Notes: a model not told the origin generated them from the letters alone. A stretch of 64,000 nt of DNA from Alcaligenes sp. SDU_A2 (GCF_038237375.1 NZ_CP151273.1:1798001-1862000), one strand, 5' to 3'. Counted from the first letter of the stretch, positions 28,410 through 36,961 are shown. Made by a program: numbers and translations.

Positions 28410-28425
28410 CTGGATAAACAACCAG
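28410..28425 (+). promoter_or_regulatory. LexA-like SOS box upstream of the FAN1 operon
   Basis: CTGGATAAACAACCAG fits CTG-N10-CAG with an AT-rich middle and closely resembles the E. coli ruvA box (CTGGATATCTATCCAG). It lies eight bases before the FAN1 start codon, downstream of a TAGAAT -10-like hexamer at 28402-28407, a position where LexA would block transcription. The overlapping palindrome GATAAAC-N5-GTTTATC (28413-28431) is also visible and could be the true element instead. Confidence 0.5.
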
Positions 28426-28432
28426 TTTATCT

Positions 28433-30106
28433 ATGGCTGCTGCGGAACTTCCTCTTTTTTATTATCTGCATAATTTCCATCGGGTGTTGCGGTGGGTGCA
28501 GCAATACAGTGCCGACCTGCTGGAGGCCGAGCAGGTCGCGTGCGGACATGTGTTTTGGGGTTTATCCGGACCAGCCCAGGCTTTGCTGGTGCGTCTTGTC
28601 ATGCGCAAAGGTAGCTTGTTTCGGGTAAGCAAGCTGCGTTATCCCGAAATTGCCGACATCTGTGCAGCGACACAAGAGCTGGCTCAGGCAGGCTTGGTCT
28701 GTCTGGCACCGCCACTGGACCTGGACGGTGTCTTTCATCTGCATACGCTTGCGCAGTTGCGTGCCATGTTCGCACCTTTGCCAGCGGGCGCGCGCAAGCA
28801 CGAATGTCGCGCGCAAGTAGCGCTTCGGCATGGAGATCAGCTTCGGCCCTGCGCCGATTGGCCAGGTCTGGCGGCGGAGCAGAGCGATGTCCTGCGGCTG
28901 TCTGAGAGCGTCACGGCATGGGCGCAGCGTCTGCAACTGCTGTTTTTCGGCAACCAGTACCAGGACTGGTCAGAATTTGTACTTAGCGATCTGGGTCTAT
29001 ACCGCTACGAAACGCTGATGCTCGATGCCGCTAGTCGTGCTTTCCGTCATCTGGACGATGTGCGGCTGTACGAAACGCTGTCCGGGTTGCGCGAAGCGCC
29101 GGACGTGCCAGATCGCGCGCAATGGCAAGCGCGTTTGCAGGCGGTGTGTGCCATCGTGACCGATAGCGACTGGTTGCAGCGCCGTCGGGACAAAACGTTG
29201 TTTTCACTTGGGCAAGAGGCCGAGCGCCAAGCCTGGTGGGAGTTGGCCGACCAGGCCTATTGCCGCAGCACCTGGCCCGGTGCCCGGCAGCGTCGTGTGC
29301 GGGTGCTGGAGAGGCAGCAGAACGGGCCTGATGCCTGGGGCCTGTTTTGTCAGGCCTGGGAACGGCCCGAAAGCGAAGCCGAAGTCCAGAAGCTGGCGCG
29401 CATGCTGCCCCGCTTGCGTAAACTGGCTCCCAAGGCCAGGTGGCCTGAACAGCCGGTGTCGTTGGAGCGGGCGCAGGCACGCACCCAGCTTAGCCGCTTG
29501 GTGCTGCCCGATGACGGGCAGCGCGTGGAGTGGCAGGTCATGGCGCATTGGCATACCGAACTGGCACCGGTTCAATATGTGGAAAATACGCTGCTGCCGG
29601 GCTTGTTGGGGCTGCTGTGCTGGGAGGCCATTTTTGCGCCTTTGCCCGGTGCGTTCTTTCATCCCTACCAGAGCAGCCCTGCCGATTGGAGCAGTCCGGA
29701 TTTCGTGGCGCGGCGCCGGCCTTTATTCGATCAGGCGCTGGCCTTGCTGGATGGTCCCGGCTACAAAGAATGCATACGGGCTCGCTGGCGCGACAAACAG
29801 GGTATGCAGTGTCCCTTGCTGTTTTGGCCGGCTTTGGGGGAAAACACGCTGGAGCTGGCTTTGCGCTGCATTCCCCCGCAGCATCTGCACGCGATTTTCC
29901 GGCGTGTGTTGCAGGATTGGCGCGATAACCGCGCCGGTCTGCCGGACCTGATCCGTTTCCTGCCTGCGCAGAATTGGTACGAGCTGATCGAGGTCAAGGG
30001 GCCGGGGGATCGTCTGCAAGATAATCAGCGACGTTGGCTAAGCTATTTCGAGCAGCAGGGTATTCCGGCGCGGGTCTGCCATGTCAGCCGGGAGCCGCTT
30101 GCATGA
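28433..30106 (+). CDS. FAN1-like structure-specific nuclease (VRR-NUC domain)
   Basis: A 557-residue soluble protein. The C-terminal VRR-NUC domain (about 440-550) carries LPDLIRFLP, then YELIEVKGPGDRLQDNQRRWL and a final RVCHV strand, the PD-(D/E)XK-type catalytic motif PD...ExK of FAN1/KIAA1018. The N-terminal helical part has TPR-like and SAP-like character, as in bacterial FAN1, a 5'-flap endonuclease used in interstrand-crosslink repair. The next gene, a DEAD_2 helicase with its own nuclease domain, overlaps by ATGA, so the two are likely translated together. A LexA-like site is in front. The gene is complete at both ends. Confidence 0.88.
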   Translation: MAAAELPLFYYLHNFHRVLRWVQQYSADLLEAEQVACGHVFWGLSGPAQALLVRLVMRKGSLFRVSKLRYPEIADICAATQELAQAGLVCLAPPLDLDGVFHLHTLAQLRAMFAPLPAGARKHECRAQVALRHGDQLRPCADWPGLAAEQSDVLRLSESVTAWAQRLQLLFFGNQYQDWSEFVLSDLGLYRYETLMLDAASRAFRHLDDVRLYETLSGLREAPDVPDRAQWQARLQAVCAIVTDSDWLQRRRDKTLFSLGQEAERQAWWELADQAYCRSTWPGARQRRVRVLERQQNGPDAWGLFCQAWERPESEAEVQKLARMLPRLRKLAPKARWPEQPVSLERAQARTQLSRLVLPDDGQRVEWQVMAHWHTELAPVQYVENTLLPGLLGLLCWEAIFAPLPGAFFHPYQSSPADWSSPDFVARRRPLFDQALALLDGPGYKECIRARWRDKQGMQCPLLFWPALGENTLELALRCIPPQHLHAIFRRVLQDWRDNRAGLPDLIRFLPAQNWYELIEVKGPGDRLQDNQRRWLSYFEQQGIPARVCHVSREPLA

Positions 30107-32385
30107 GCATGACTGTAGGCGTGCGTACCTTGTGCGAATTTACCGCCCGCAGCGGCGATCTGGACTTGCGCTTTACACCCGCACCCAGCGCCCAGGAAGG
30201 CATGTGGGGGCACGATCAGCTGCGTTTGCAACGCCCGTCGCATTACGAATCCGAGGTGTCTCTGGAATCGCAGTTCCAGGACTTGCGGGTACGTGGGCGT
30301 GCCGATGGTTTCGACCCTCAGGCGCTGCGGCTGGAGGAGATCAAGACCTACCGGGGGGCATTCGAGCGTATTCCGGTCCATCATCGTCGTTTGCACCAGG
30401 CCCAGGCCATGATGTATGCCGCCATGCTATGCCAGGAGCGCGATCTGCCCGGCCTGACGGTCAGCGTGGTGTACTTTCAGGTGGACAAGCATACTGAAAC
30501 AGCGCTGGCCGAATATAAGGACCGGGCACAGTTGCAGGCGTTCTTCGAGCAGCAATGCCGTCTGTATCAGATCTGGGCGCAGCAAGAACAGCAGCATCGG
30601 CAAACGCGCGACCAGGCGTGCCGGCACTTGTCGTTTCCCTTTGCGGGTTTTCGGGCCGGCCAACGGGAGCTGGCCGTGGCCGCCTACCGGGCACAGCGCG
30701 ATGCACAGTGCCTGATGGCGCAAGCTCCTACCGGCATAGGCAAGACCTTGGCCGTGCTTTTCCCCGGGCTGAAAGCCATGCCCGAGGCCGGTCTGGATAA
30801 GTTGTTTTATCTGACGGCCAAAAATTCCGGCCGGCAAATGGCATTGGATGCGCTTGATCGCCTGGCAACGGCCGGGCCTGCCCCGTGGCGCGTGCTGGAA
30901 CTGGTGGCGCGCGACAAGCAGTGCGTCCATCCGGACAAGGCCTGTCATGGCGAGTCTTGTCCCTTGGCTCACGGGTTTTACGATCGCTTGCCTGCTGCCC
31001 GGGCCTGTGCCGTGACCCAGCCCCAACTGGACAGCCATACTTTGCAGGCCGTGGCGCGGGATCATGATGTCTGTCCTTACTATTTGGGACAGGAAATGCT
31101 GCGCTGGAGCGATGTGGCGGTCGGCGACTATAACTATTATTTCGACACGTCGGCCATGCTGCATGGTCAGACGCTGTCCCAGCGCTGGCGCAGCGCCGTG
31201 GTGGTGGACGAAGCCCATAATCTGTTGGATCGGGCGCGCAGCATGTATTCAGCCGAACTGTCGCAGGAGCAGTTGCGCGGCGCGCGCAAAAGCGCGCCTT
31301 CAAACTTGAAACGCTACCTTAGTCGCCTTGTACGGGTCATGGACGACTGTCTGGGCGAGGAAGGCAGCACGCAAATGGGGCAGGAAGCCATTCCCGCGTC
31401 CCTGCTGCAGGAATGCGAGCATCTGGCGGCACGACTGGGCAGTCACGTGGCCGACCACCCCTTGCCGCAGAACAGCGCCTTGTTGCAGGCGTATTTTTCT
31501 GTGCTGTATTTTGCGGATCTGGCTGGGTATTTCGGGGCGCATTCCTTGTTCGATGCGGTCGCCGGGCGTCAGGGTATGACTGTGCGCATCCGTAATGTGG
31601 TGCCGGCACCGTTTTTGCAGGAGCGCTATGGTGATGCGCACGGCGTGGTGCTGTTTTCCGGCACGCTGACCCCCACCGATTTTTACCGCGATCTGTTGGG
31701 CGTGCCGCCATGCAGTCCGGTGTTGGATGTTCCCTCGCCATATCGTACCGAGCAATTGCAGGTGCGCCGGTATGCGGGTTTGTCCACCCGCTATGCCGAT
31801 CGGGCCGCCAGTCTGAGCAGTGTCTGCGATATTGTCGCGCACGCCTATGCGGCGCAGCCGGGCAATTATCTGCTGTTTTTAAGTAGTTTTGATTATCTGG
31901 AACAGGTGTATGAAGCGCTGGCACAGCGCTATCCCGAACTGCCGTTATGGCGGCAGACCCCGTCCATGAATGATACCCAGCGCGCTCAGTTTCTGGCGCA
32001 TTTTACGCCGCAAGGGCAAGGCATCGGCCTGGCCGTCTTGGGCGGGGCGTTTTCCGAAGGGGTGGATTTGCCCGGCAAGCGTTTGCTGGGGGCCTTTATC
32101 GCCACACTGGGTTTGCCCCAGTTTAACGAGGTCAACGAGTCGGTTCGGCAGGTAATGGCCCGGCTGTTCGGGGAACGCCGGGCCTACGACTACACCTATT
32201 TGTACCCTGGCTTGCGCAAGGTTATACAGGCCGCGGGCCGTGTGATTCGCGATGAACAGGATCGGGGCTATGTGTATCTGCTGGACGAGCGCTATGGGCA
32301 GCGGCGGGTGCAGCAGTTGTTGCCGCCGTGGTGGCGGATCGAAGCGGCTCGGCTTCCCGAGTGCGCTGCACAATCAGCTCGGTAA
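30103..32385 (+). CDS. PD-(D/E)XK nuclease-XPD/DinG-type helicase fusion
   Basis: A 760-residue protein. Residues about 55-100 contain GRADGFDP and LEEIKTYRG (Asp68, Glu79, Lys81), a Cas4/RecB-like PD-(D/E)XK nuclease pattern, with HQAQAMMYAAML as the usual QxxxY helix. The superfamily-2 helicase follows: Walker A APTGIGKT at 208-215, four Cys (274, 281, 286, 324) that would hold the Fe-S cluster, DEAH at 369-372, and C-terminal motifs up to AAGRVIRDEQDRG. The start at 30103 overlaps the FAN1 stop. Together with FAN1 it is a two-gene nuclease-helicase module for damaged DNA. Its last 164 bp overlap the end of dadA on the other strand. Confidence 0.88.
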   Translation: MSMTVGVRTLCEFTARSGDLDLRFTPAPSAQEGMWGHDQLRLQRPSHYESEVSLESQFQDLRVRGRADGFDPQALRLEEIKTYRGAFERIPVHHRRLHQAQAMMYAAMLCQERDLPGLTVSVVYFQVDKHTETALAEYKDRAQLQAFFEQQCRLYQIWAQQEQQHRQTRDQACRHLSFPFAGFRAGQRELAVAAYRAQRDAQCLMAQAPTGIGKTLAVLFPGLKAMPEAGLDKLFYLTAKNSGRQMALDALDRLATAGPAPWRVLELVARDKQCVHPDKACHGESCPLAHGFYDRLPAARACAVTQPQLDSHTLQAVARDHDVCPYYLGQEMLRWSDVAVGDYNYYFDTSAMLHGQTLSQRWRSAVVVDEAHNLLDRARSMYSAELSQEQLRGARKSAPSNLKRYLSRLVRVMDDCLGEEGSTQMGQEAIPASLLQECEHLAARLGSHVADHPLPQNSALLQAYFSVLYFADLAGYFGAHSLFDAVAGRQGMTVRIRNVVPAPFLQERYGDAHGVVLFSGTLTPTDFYRDLLGVPPCSPVLDVPSPYRTEQLQVRRYAGLSTRYADRAASLSSVCDIVAHAYAAQPGNYLLFLSSFDYLEQVYEALAQRYPELPLWRQTPSMNDTQRAQFLAHFTPQGQGIGLAVLGGAFSEGVDLPGKRLLGAFIATLGLPQFNEVNESVRQVMARLFGERRAYDYTYLYPGLRKVIQAAGRVIRDEQDRGYVYLLDERYGQRRVQQLLPPWWRIEAARLPECAAQSAR

Positions 32386-33583
32386 TGATTTGCGCCGTGG
32401 CGGCCGACAGCGTCCAGCCCAGGTGGCCGTGCCCGGTGTTGTAGTAGACGCCGGGGCGGCTGCCGGCCTGTACGCGCGGCATCATGTCGGGCATCATGGG
32501 ACGCAGGCCCGCCCAAGGCACGACACGGTCGGTGGCGGCGTCGTGGAAATTGCGGCGTGTCCAGTTCACCAACGGGGCGATGCGGTCGGCGCGTATGTCT
32601 TTGTTTTCGCCGTTGTATTCGGCGGTTCCGGCCACGCGCAAGCGGTCATTGCCCAGGCGGCTGGTCACGATCTTGGCTTCCTCGTCCAGCAGGCTGACCC
32701 AGGGCGCGGCTGCCTGGCTTTCAGGTGTATCCAGGTAGGCGGAAATCGAGTAGCCCTTGACCGGATAGATATTGATGTAGTCGCCCAGCAGCTTGGCCAG
32801 ATGGCGGCTGCCGACGCCGGCGCACACCACCAGCGAATCGACTTGCAGGCTGTGGGTTTGCGCGTCCGTGCCGGTGCCGGTACGCAACTGGATCTGGTGC
32901 GGCGGGCCGCAGCGCACGCCCAGCACTTCGGTGTCTTGCAAGAAGCGCACGCCGCGCTGTTCGCAGGCGCGGGCCAGGCCGCGCGTGTATTTATGGATGT
33001 CGCCCGTGGCGTCCGAGGGCGTAAAAAATCCGCCGTAGTAAGTGCCTTGCAGCGTAGGTTCGATCTGGTGGATTTCTTCGTTGGTGACGGTGCGGCGCTC
33101 CAGGCCGCCGCGTTGCAGCAACTGGCTGACGCGCTTGCCCGATTCGAATCCGTAGGCGGTATGGTAAATGTGCAAAATGCCGCGCTGTTCCAGGTCGAAA
33201 TCGATTTGTTCGTCCTTAGCCCATTGAAACAGGTTTTCGCGGGCCGTGATGGCCAGCTTCACGGTTTCGATGGTGTTGGTCTCGTAGCCCGAGATGGCGC
33301 GCATGAACTGCGCCATCCAGCTGTATTTGTGCCAGCTGGGGCGGGGGTTGAACAGCAGCGGCGCATCTTTGCGCAGCATCCACTTCAGGCCCTTCATGAT
33401 GGTGCTGCGGCTGTTCCAGACTTCGGCATTGCAGGCCGATAGTTGGCCGCCGTTGGCAAACGAGGTTTCCATGGCAGGATAGCGCAGGCGGTCGATGACC
33501 GTAACCTGGAAACCCTGGCGGGCTAGGGCGTAAGCAGTGGTGACGCCGCTGATACCGGCGCCGATGACGGCGATGTGAGACAT
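32222..33583 (-). CDS. D-amino-acid dehydrogenase / glycine-oxidase-type flavoprotein (DadA-like)
   Basis: A 453-residue FAD-dependent oxidase or dehydrogenase with the N-terminal dinucleotide motif VIGAGISGVTTAYALA, an ETSFANGGQLS segment, PVKGYSISA and the C-terminal YNTGHGHLGWTLSAATAQII, as in D-amino-acid dehydrogenase. A tandem glycine riboswitch upstream links it to glycine, so it may oxidise glycine or D-amino acids made from it. The last about 45 residues (rich in Ala, Thr, Pro, Arg, His) run 164 bp into the helicase gene on the other strand; this tail has no family character, so the gene may have lost its original stop. Confidence 0.9.
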   Translation of the reverse strand: MSHIAVIGAGISGVTTAYALARQGFQVTVIDRLRYPAMETSFANGGQLSACNAEVWNSRSTIMKGLKWMLRKDAPLLFNPRPSWHKYSWMAQFMRAISGYETNTIETVKLAITARENLFQWAKDEQIDFDLEQRGILHIYHTAYGFESGKRVSQLLQRGGLERRTVTNEEIHQIEPTLQGTYYGGFFTPSDATGDIHKYTRGLARACEQRGVRFLQDTEVLGVRCGPPHQIQLRTGTGTDAQTHSLQVDSLVVCAGVGSRHLAKLLGDYINIYPVKGYSISAYLDTPESQAAAPWVSLLDEEAKIVTSRLGNDRLRVAGTAEYNGENKDIRADRIAPLVNWTRRNFHDAATDRVVPWAGLRPMMPDMMPRVQAGSRPGVYYNTGHGHLGWTLSAATAQIITELIVQRTREAEPLRSATTAATTAAPAAAHSARPADTHSPDPVHRESHGPRPV

Positions 33584-33624
33584 TTCAGGCTCCAGAGGGA
33601 TGAATTGCCGCCGGTTGGCGACAA

Positions 33625-33800
33625 TACCCCATCTGTCCTGTGACCTGAGAGTTTATCTGGCCGCGTGCGGACCAGGCTCCTTCGGTGGGCGCGCTATGCG
33701 CCGCTCTCCAGATTGTCGGGCTGGTACGATCCTTTGGCCTGAGAGTTTCCGGGGTGGTTGCTCCGTCGGCGCCTGAGTGAACAGGTCTCTTTCATACCGC
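33625..33800 (-). ncRNA. Tandem glycine riboswitch upstream of dadA-like gene
   Basis: On the minus strand two aptamers follow one another. The first (about 33722-33800) contains GCGCCGACGGAGCAA and CCGGAAACTCTCAGG followed by CCAAAGGAT; the second (about 33627-33718) contains CCGAAGGAGCC and GATAAACTCTCAGG followed by TCACAGGACAGATGGGG. The AAACTCTCAGG and GAAGGAGC blocks are hallmarks of the gcvT-type glycine riboswitch, and the tandem arrangement with one expression platform is typical. It lies 42 bp before the dadA-like start, so it should switch on that gene when glycine is abundant. Confidence 0.92.
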
Positions 33801-33886
33801 CTGCAATGACAGGCACACCATACTGTTAATAGGGCTATAGAGCAATCAGGGAAAACCTAGGGATCTGTGAGCGGCGTGCCATTTGC

Positions 33887-35362
33887 TCAGTCCAATCGAT
33901 AGTGAGCGCCCAGGCTGTGTTCACGCGCCAGTGCGGCTTGCGTCAGCAGCCAGGCGGTATCCACGCTTAAACCCAGTGCTGTTCTGGCGGGACTCGAATC
34001 GCCGCTGGCCAGGCGCGTGCGCCAGTCGGCCAGAGTGTGTGCGGCTTGCGTCAGACCCTGGTGATGGCGGCGCAGGCCTACCTGAGTCTGCATCACAGTC
34101 TGCAGTTCGGGCAGGCTGGGATCTGGCCGGGGCAGGGCGGGTTCGGCGACAGGCAAGGGCTCCAAGCTGGCACGGCGGGCAGGCGGTGTGTCGATAATGG
34201 CGCGCGCGGCGGCCCGGCCCATGATTACGCATTCCAGCAATGAATTACTGGCCAGTCGGTTTGCTCCGTGCAGGCCGGTGCAGGCGACCTCGCCCACGGC
34301 ATACAGTCCGGCAATGCTGCTATGGCCGTGTAGATCGGTCAGCACCCCGCCGCAGGCATAGTGTGCGGCTGGAGCCACGGGTAGGCAGTCCCGACGCAGG
34401 TCGAACCCGCGTTGCAGGCACTGTTGCAGGGCGCGTGGGAACTGGCGCTGCAAGGTTGCCGAGCCCAGATGGCGGGCATCCAGCCAGACATGTGGCCGGT
34501 CTTCGCGGCGCATCTGTTCGTCGATGGCGCGGGCCACGATATCGCGCGGTGCCAGCTCGGCGCGGGGATCGTGTGCCGGCATGAAACGCTGTCCGTGGGC
34601 ATCGAGCAGGTGCGCGCCTTCGCCGCGCAAGGCTTCTGTCAGTAAAAGAGGTGGACCGTCCTGGCGCAGGCAGGTTGGGTGGAACTGTAGGAATTCCAGA
34701 TCCTGTATGGTGGCCCCGACACGCCAGGCCAGCGCCACGCCGTGGCCCAACGCGCCTTCAGGATTGGTGCTGTGCGCATAGAGCCGTCCCAGACCGCCGG
34801 TCGCCAGCACGACATGATCCGCCTGCAGGGTCTGGTGCGCAGCACGACGATGATCGTACAGATCCACCCCGGCTATCGCGCCGTGCCTGTTGCGGCGCAA
34901 GGCCAGTACCTGGCATGGGCTGCGCACCTGTATATGGCTGGCCTTGGACAGTCGTTGTGTTAATGCCCGCATGATAGCCTGCCCGCTGGCATCGGCTGCA
35001 TGGACTATGCGGCGCTGCCCGTGGCCACCTTCGCGGGTCAGATGCAGTGCGCCGTCGGCCGTACGGTCAAAAGCGACATGCTGTTCCAGCAGCCACTGCA
35101 CGGCTTCTGGTGCCGACTGCAAAATAGCCTGCACCCGTTGCGGGTCAGCGTGCTGCGCGCCGGCGTTCAGCGTGTCCAGCACATGTTGTTCCAGGCTATC
35201 TTGCGGGTCTATCGCGGCGGCAATGCCGCCGAGCGCGCATGGGCTGGCACCGCCGGGCAGGGGGACGTGGCTGATGATTGTTACCGTCAGCGTTCGGGGC
35301 AGGGACAGGGCCAGGGTCAGGCCCGCCAGTCCTGCCCCCACAATCAGCACGTGCGTGCTCAT
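33887..35362 (-). CDS. nadB: L-aspartate oxidase (NAD synthesis)
   Basis: NadB oxidises L-aspartate to iminoaspartate with FAD. The 491-residue protein starts [19 protein letters not shown] (dinucleotide motif), shows CALGGIAAA, RIVHAADASG, VVLATGGLG, and the flavoprotein segment GLYAVGEVACTGLHGANRLASNSLLE. HYACGG holds a conserved substrate-region His. The start codon overlaps the nadA stop by ATGA, so nadA-nadB is an operon. NadC, which usually follows in Bordetella-type operons, is not here; the next gene downstream is dadA-like beyond the riboswitch. The protein is somewhat shorter than E. coli NadB, mainly at the C-terminus. Confidence 0.93.
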   Translation of the reverse strand: MSTHVLIVGAGLAGLTLALSLPRTLTVTIISHVPLPGGASPCALGGIAAAIDPQDSLEQHVLDTLNAGAQHADPQRVQAILQSAPEAVQWLLEQHVAFDRTADGALHLTREGGHGQRRIVHAADASGQAIMRALTQRLSKASHIQVRSPCQVLALRRNRHGAIAGVDLYDHRRAAHQTLQADHVVLATGGLGRLYAHSTNPEGALGHGVALAWRVGATIQDLEFLQFHPTCLRQDGPPLLLTEALRGEGAHLLDAHGQRFMPAHDPRAELAPRDIVARAIDEQMRREDRPHVWLDARHLGSATLQRQFPRALQQCLQRGFDLRRDCLPVAPAAHYACGGVLTDLHGHSSIAGLYAVGEVACTGLHGANRLASNSLLECVIMGRAAARAIIDTPPARRASLEPLPVAEPALPRPDPSLPELQTVMQTQVGLRRHHQGLTQAAHTLADWRTRLASGDSSPARTALGLSVDTAWLLTQAALAREHSLGAHYRLD

Positions 35363-36504
35363 CAGGCGGCTCCGACGTGCTGAAACAAGGCGGTATGCTC
35401 GGCCATATCCGCCTGGACACGCAGCGCGGTCTGACGCTCTGCCGCAAAATCCAGCATGCGTTGCAGGGAACGGCGGGCTTGCGCCGCGATGTTGGCGTCG
35501 ATCTGCACGCCGGGGCCGTCTTGCAGCAGGCTGTCGCGCAAGGCGTGCAAGGCGTGCAAGGAGTTCAAGGCCATCCAGGGGCAATAGGCACAGCTTTTGC
35601 AGGTGGCGCTTTCACCAGCCGTGGGAGCGGCCAGAAATGTCTTGCCAGGTGCTTGTCGTCGCATGGCGTGCAAAATGCCTTGGTCTGTCGCCACGATAAA
35701 GGTGTCGGCCCGGTCCTGGCAGGCAGCTTTGATCAGTTGCGTGGTCGACCCCACTACATCGGCCAGGGCAATGACGCCAGCCGGGGATTCGGGATGTACC
35801 AGTACCCGTGCTTGCGGATGGGTTTGCTTCATGGTTTGTAGCGCGTCGGCCTTGAATTCGTCGTGAACCAGGCAGGAGCCTTGCCACAGCAGCATGTCGG
35901 CCCCGGTCTGCTGCTGGATGTATGCGCCCAGGTGGCGATCCGGAGCCCACAGGATTTTTTTGCCTTGCTCATGCAGGTGGCGCACAATATCCAGCGCAAT
36001 CGATGAGGTCACCACCCAGTCGGCCCGGGCTTTCACAGCGGCGCTGGTATTGGCATAGACCACCACGCTGCGATCGGGGTGGGCGTCGCAGAATCGGGCA
36101 AAGTCCTCGGGAGCGCAGCCCAGGTCCAGTGAGCATGTGGCCTGCGCATGTACGGCCAGTACGCGTTTGTCGGGACTTAGGATTTTGGCCGATTCGGCCA
36201 TGAAACTGACGCCGGCCACAACGACGGTGCGCGCGGCATGTTCTTGCCCGAAACGTGCCATTTCCAGCGAGTCGCCCACGCAGCCTCCGGTCTCCAGGGC
36301 CAGGTCCTGTACATCCGGGTCTGTGTAGTAGTGCGCCACCAGAACGGCGTCCTGCTCACGCAGTGTCTGGGCCAGTTCGGTGCGCAACTGCCGGGCGTCG
36401 GCAGGAGCAGCACTTTTACCGGGCACAGCTTGCCAGGCAATATGGTGGGATAGTGCTGCGTTGTCGCGGGGCTGGCAAACGTCGATAGGAAATTGCGTAG
36501 GCAT
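35362..36504 (-). CDS. nadA: Quinolinate synthase (Fe-S enzyme of NAD synthesis)
   Basis: NadA condenses iminoaspartate with dihydroxyacetone phosphate to quinolinate using a 4Fe-4S cluster. The 380-residue protein has [29 protein letters not shown], and a C-terminal [13 protein letters not shown] segment; cluster cysteines are probably Cys123 (ATCSLD region) plus two in the C-terminal half. It starts the nadA-nadB operon. Two operator-like palindromes lie between 36513 and 36600 upstream, consistent with repression by a NadQ-type regulator. Confidence 0.94.
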   Translation of the reverse strand: MPTQFPIDVCQPRDNAALSHHIAWQAVPGKSAAPADARQLRTELAQTLREQDAVLVAHYYTDPDVQDLALETGGCVGDSLEMARFGQEHAARTVVVAGVSFMAESAKILSPDKRVLAVHAQATCSLDLGCAPEDFARFCDAHPDRSVVVYANTSAAVKARADWVVTSSIALDIVRHLHEQGKKILWAPDRHLGAYIQQQTGADMLLWQGSCLVHDEFKADALQTMKQTHPQARVLVHPESPAGVIALADVVGSTTQLIKAACQDRADTFIVATDQGILHAMRRQAPGKTFLAAPTAGESATCKSCAYCPWMALNSLHALHALRDSLLQDGPGVQIDANIAAQARRSLQRMLDFAAERQTALRVQADMAEHTALFQHVGAA

Positions 36505-36512
36505 GGCCTTCC

Positions 36513-36535
36513 TTATTGCTCAAATTGAGTATAAA
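36513..36535 (-). promoter_or_regulatory. Operator-like palindrome 1 upstream of nadA
   Basis: The core CTCAA-A-TTGAG (5-1-5) sits inside TATTGCTCAAATTGAGTATA, an imperfect longer palindrome, just upstream of the nadA start. It shares GCTCAAA with the second palindrome at 36576-36600, suggesting two sites for one repressor. NadQ, the NAD-operon regulator known in Bordetella, is the best candidate; that link is inference. Confidence 0.45.
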
Positions 36536-36575
36536 TGAATCAAAAAAAGCCGGCAGATGGGATGTGTCTCCGGTT

Positions 36576-36600
36576 TATTATGCTTTTTTTGAGCATAATA
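36576..36600 (-). promoter_or_regulatory. Operator-like palindrome 2 upstream of nadA
   Basis: TATTATGCT and AGCATAATA are perfect 9-bp inverted arms around a 7-bp T-rich spacer; on the minus strand the site reads TATTATGCTCAAA followed by AAAAGCATAATA. It lies about 75-95 bp before the nadA start. Because of the T tract it could also be read as a weak hairpin, but no upstream gene points into it on the plus strand. Confidence 0.5.
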
Positions 36601-36632
36601 GGAAAAAACAGCCTGTGCAAGCGATGTTTTAT

Positions 36633-36791
36633 TTAGCCGCCTGATGACTTATGTGTTTTTCTGGCGTTGGCGTTGGCGTTGGCGTTGGCGTTGGCGTTGG
36701 CCGCGGCGGTGCTTGGAGCCGGGACGGGCTGCGTGCCCGAGCGGTCTATCTGGTTGTCCGCATCGTTTGCACGGTTTGTCTTGTTGCCCAT
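36633..36791 (-). CDS. Small protein with Ala-Asn dipeptide repeat
   Basis: A 52-residue ORF, MGNKTNRANDADNQIDRSG..., with an AAAGGGA ribosome site seven bases before the ATG at 36791. Its second half is a run of Ala-Asn dipeptides made by six perfect GGCGTT hexamers (36663-36698), then RKTHKSSGG. The polar, charged, low-complexity composition is like that of small stress-related proteins (compare the 60-residue ORF at 41622), but no family is recognised. Longer frames reaching 36962 would overlap the aldo-keto reductase stop and look spurious. Confidence 0.45.
   Translation of the reverse strand: MGNKTNRANDADNQIDRSGTQPVPAPSTAAANANANANANANARKTHKSSGG
36663..36698. repeat. Hexanucleotide tandem repeat (GGCGTT)x6
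   Basis: Six perfect copies of GGCGTT. They encode Ala-Asn dipeptides in the small minus-strand ORF. The 6-bp unit keeps the frame, so gain or loss of copies would change repeat length without a frameshift. Confidence 0.95.
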
Positions 36792-36961
36792 GTTGGTCCC
36801 TTTGCTGGCACTGTCTGGCTTCCGTAGTCCGGTCTGCCCGGAGTGACAGCGTAGCCAGACTCTCCGGGCAGACCGATCGGCCCGCCCGGTGTTGTTCCAA
36901 CGGTGTCGCTCCAAGGTAGCGCCTGATCGGCTTTTACGTGCGCGATCAAGCGCCTTGACCA

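Noticed and set aside
28413-28431. GATAAAC-N5-GTTTATC as a separate operator
   Set aside because: It overlaps the LexA-like box and may be a by-product; kept only as a note there.
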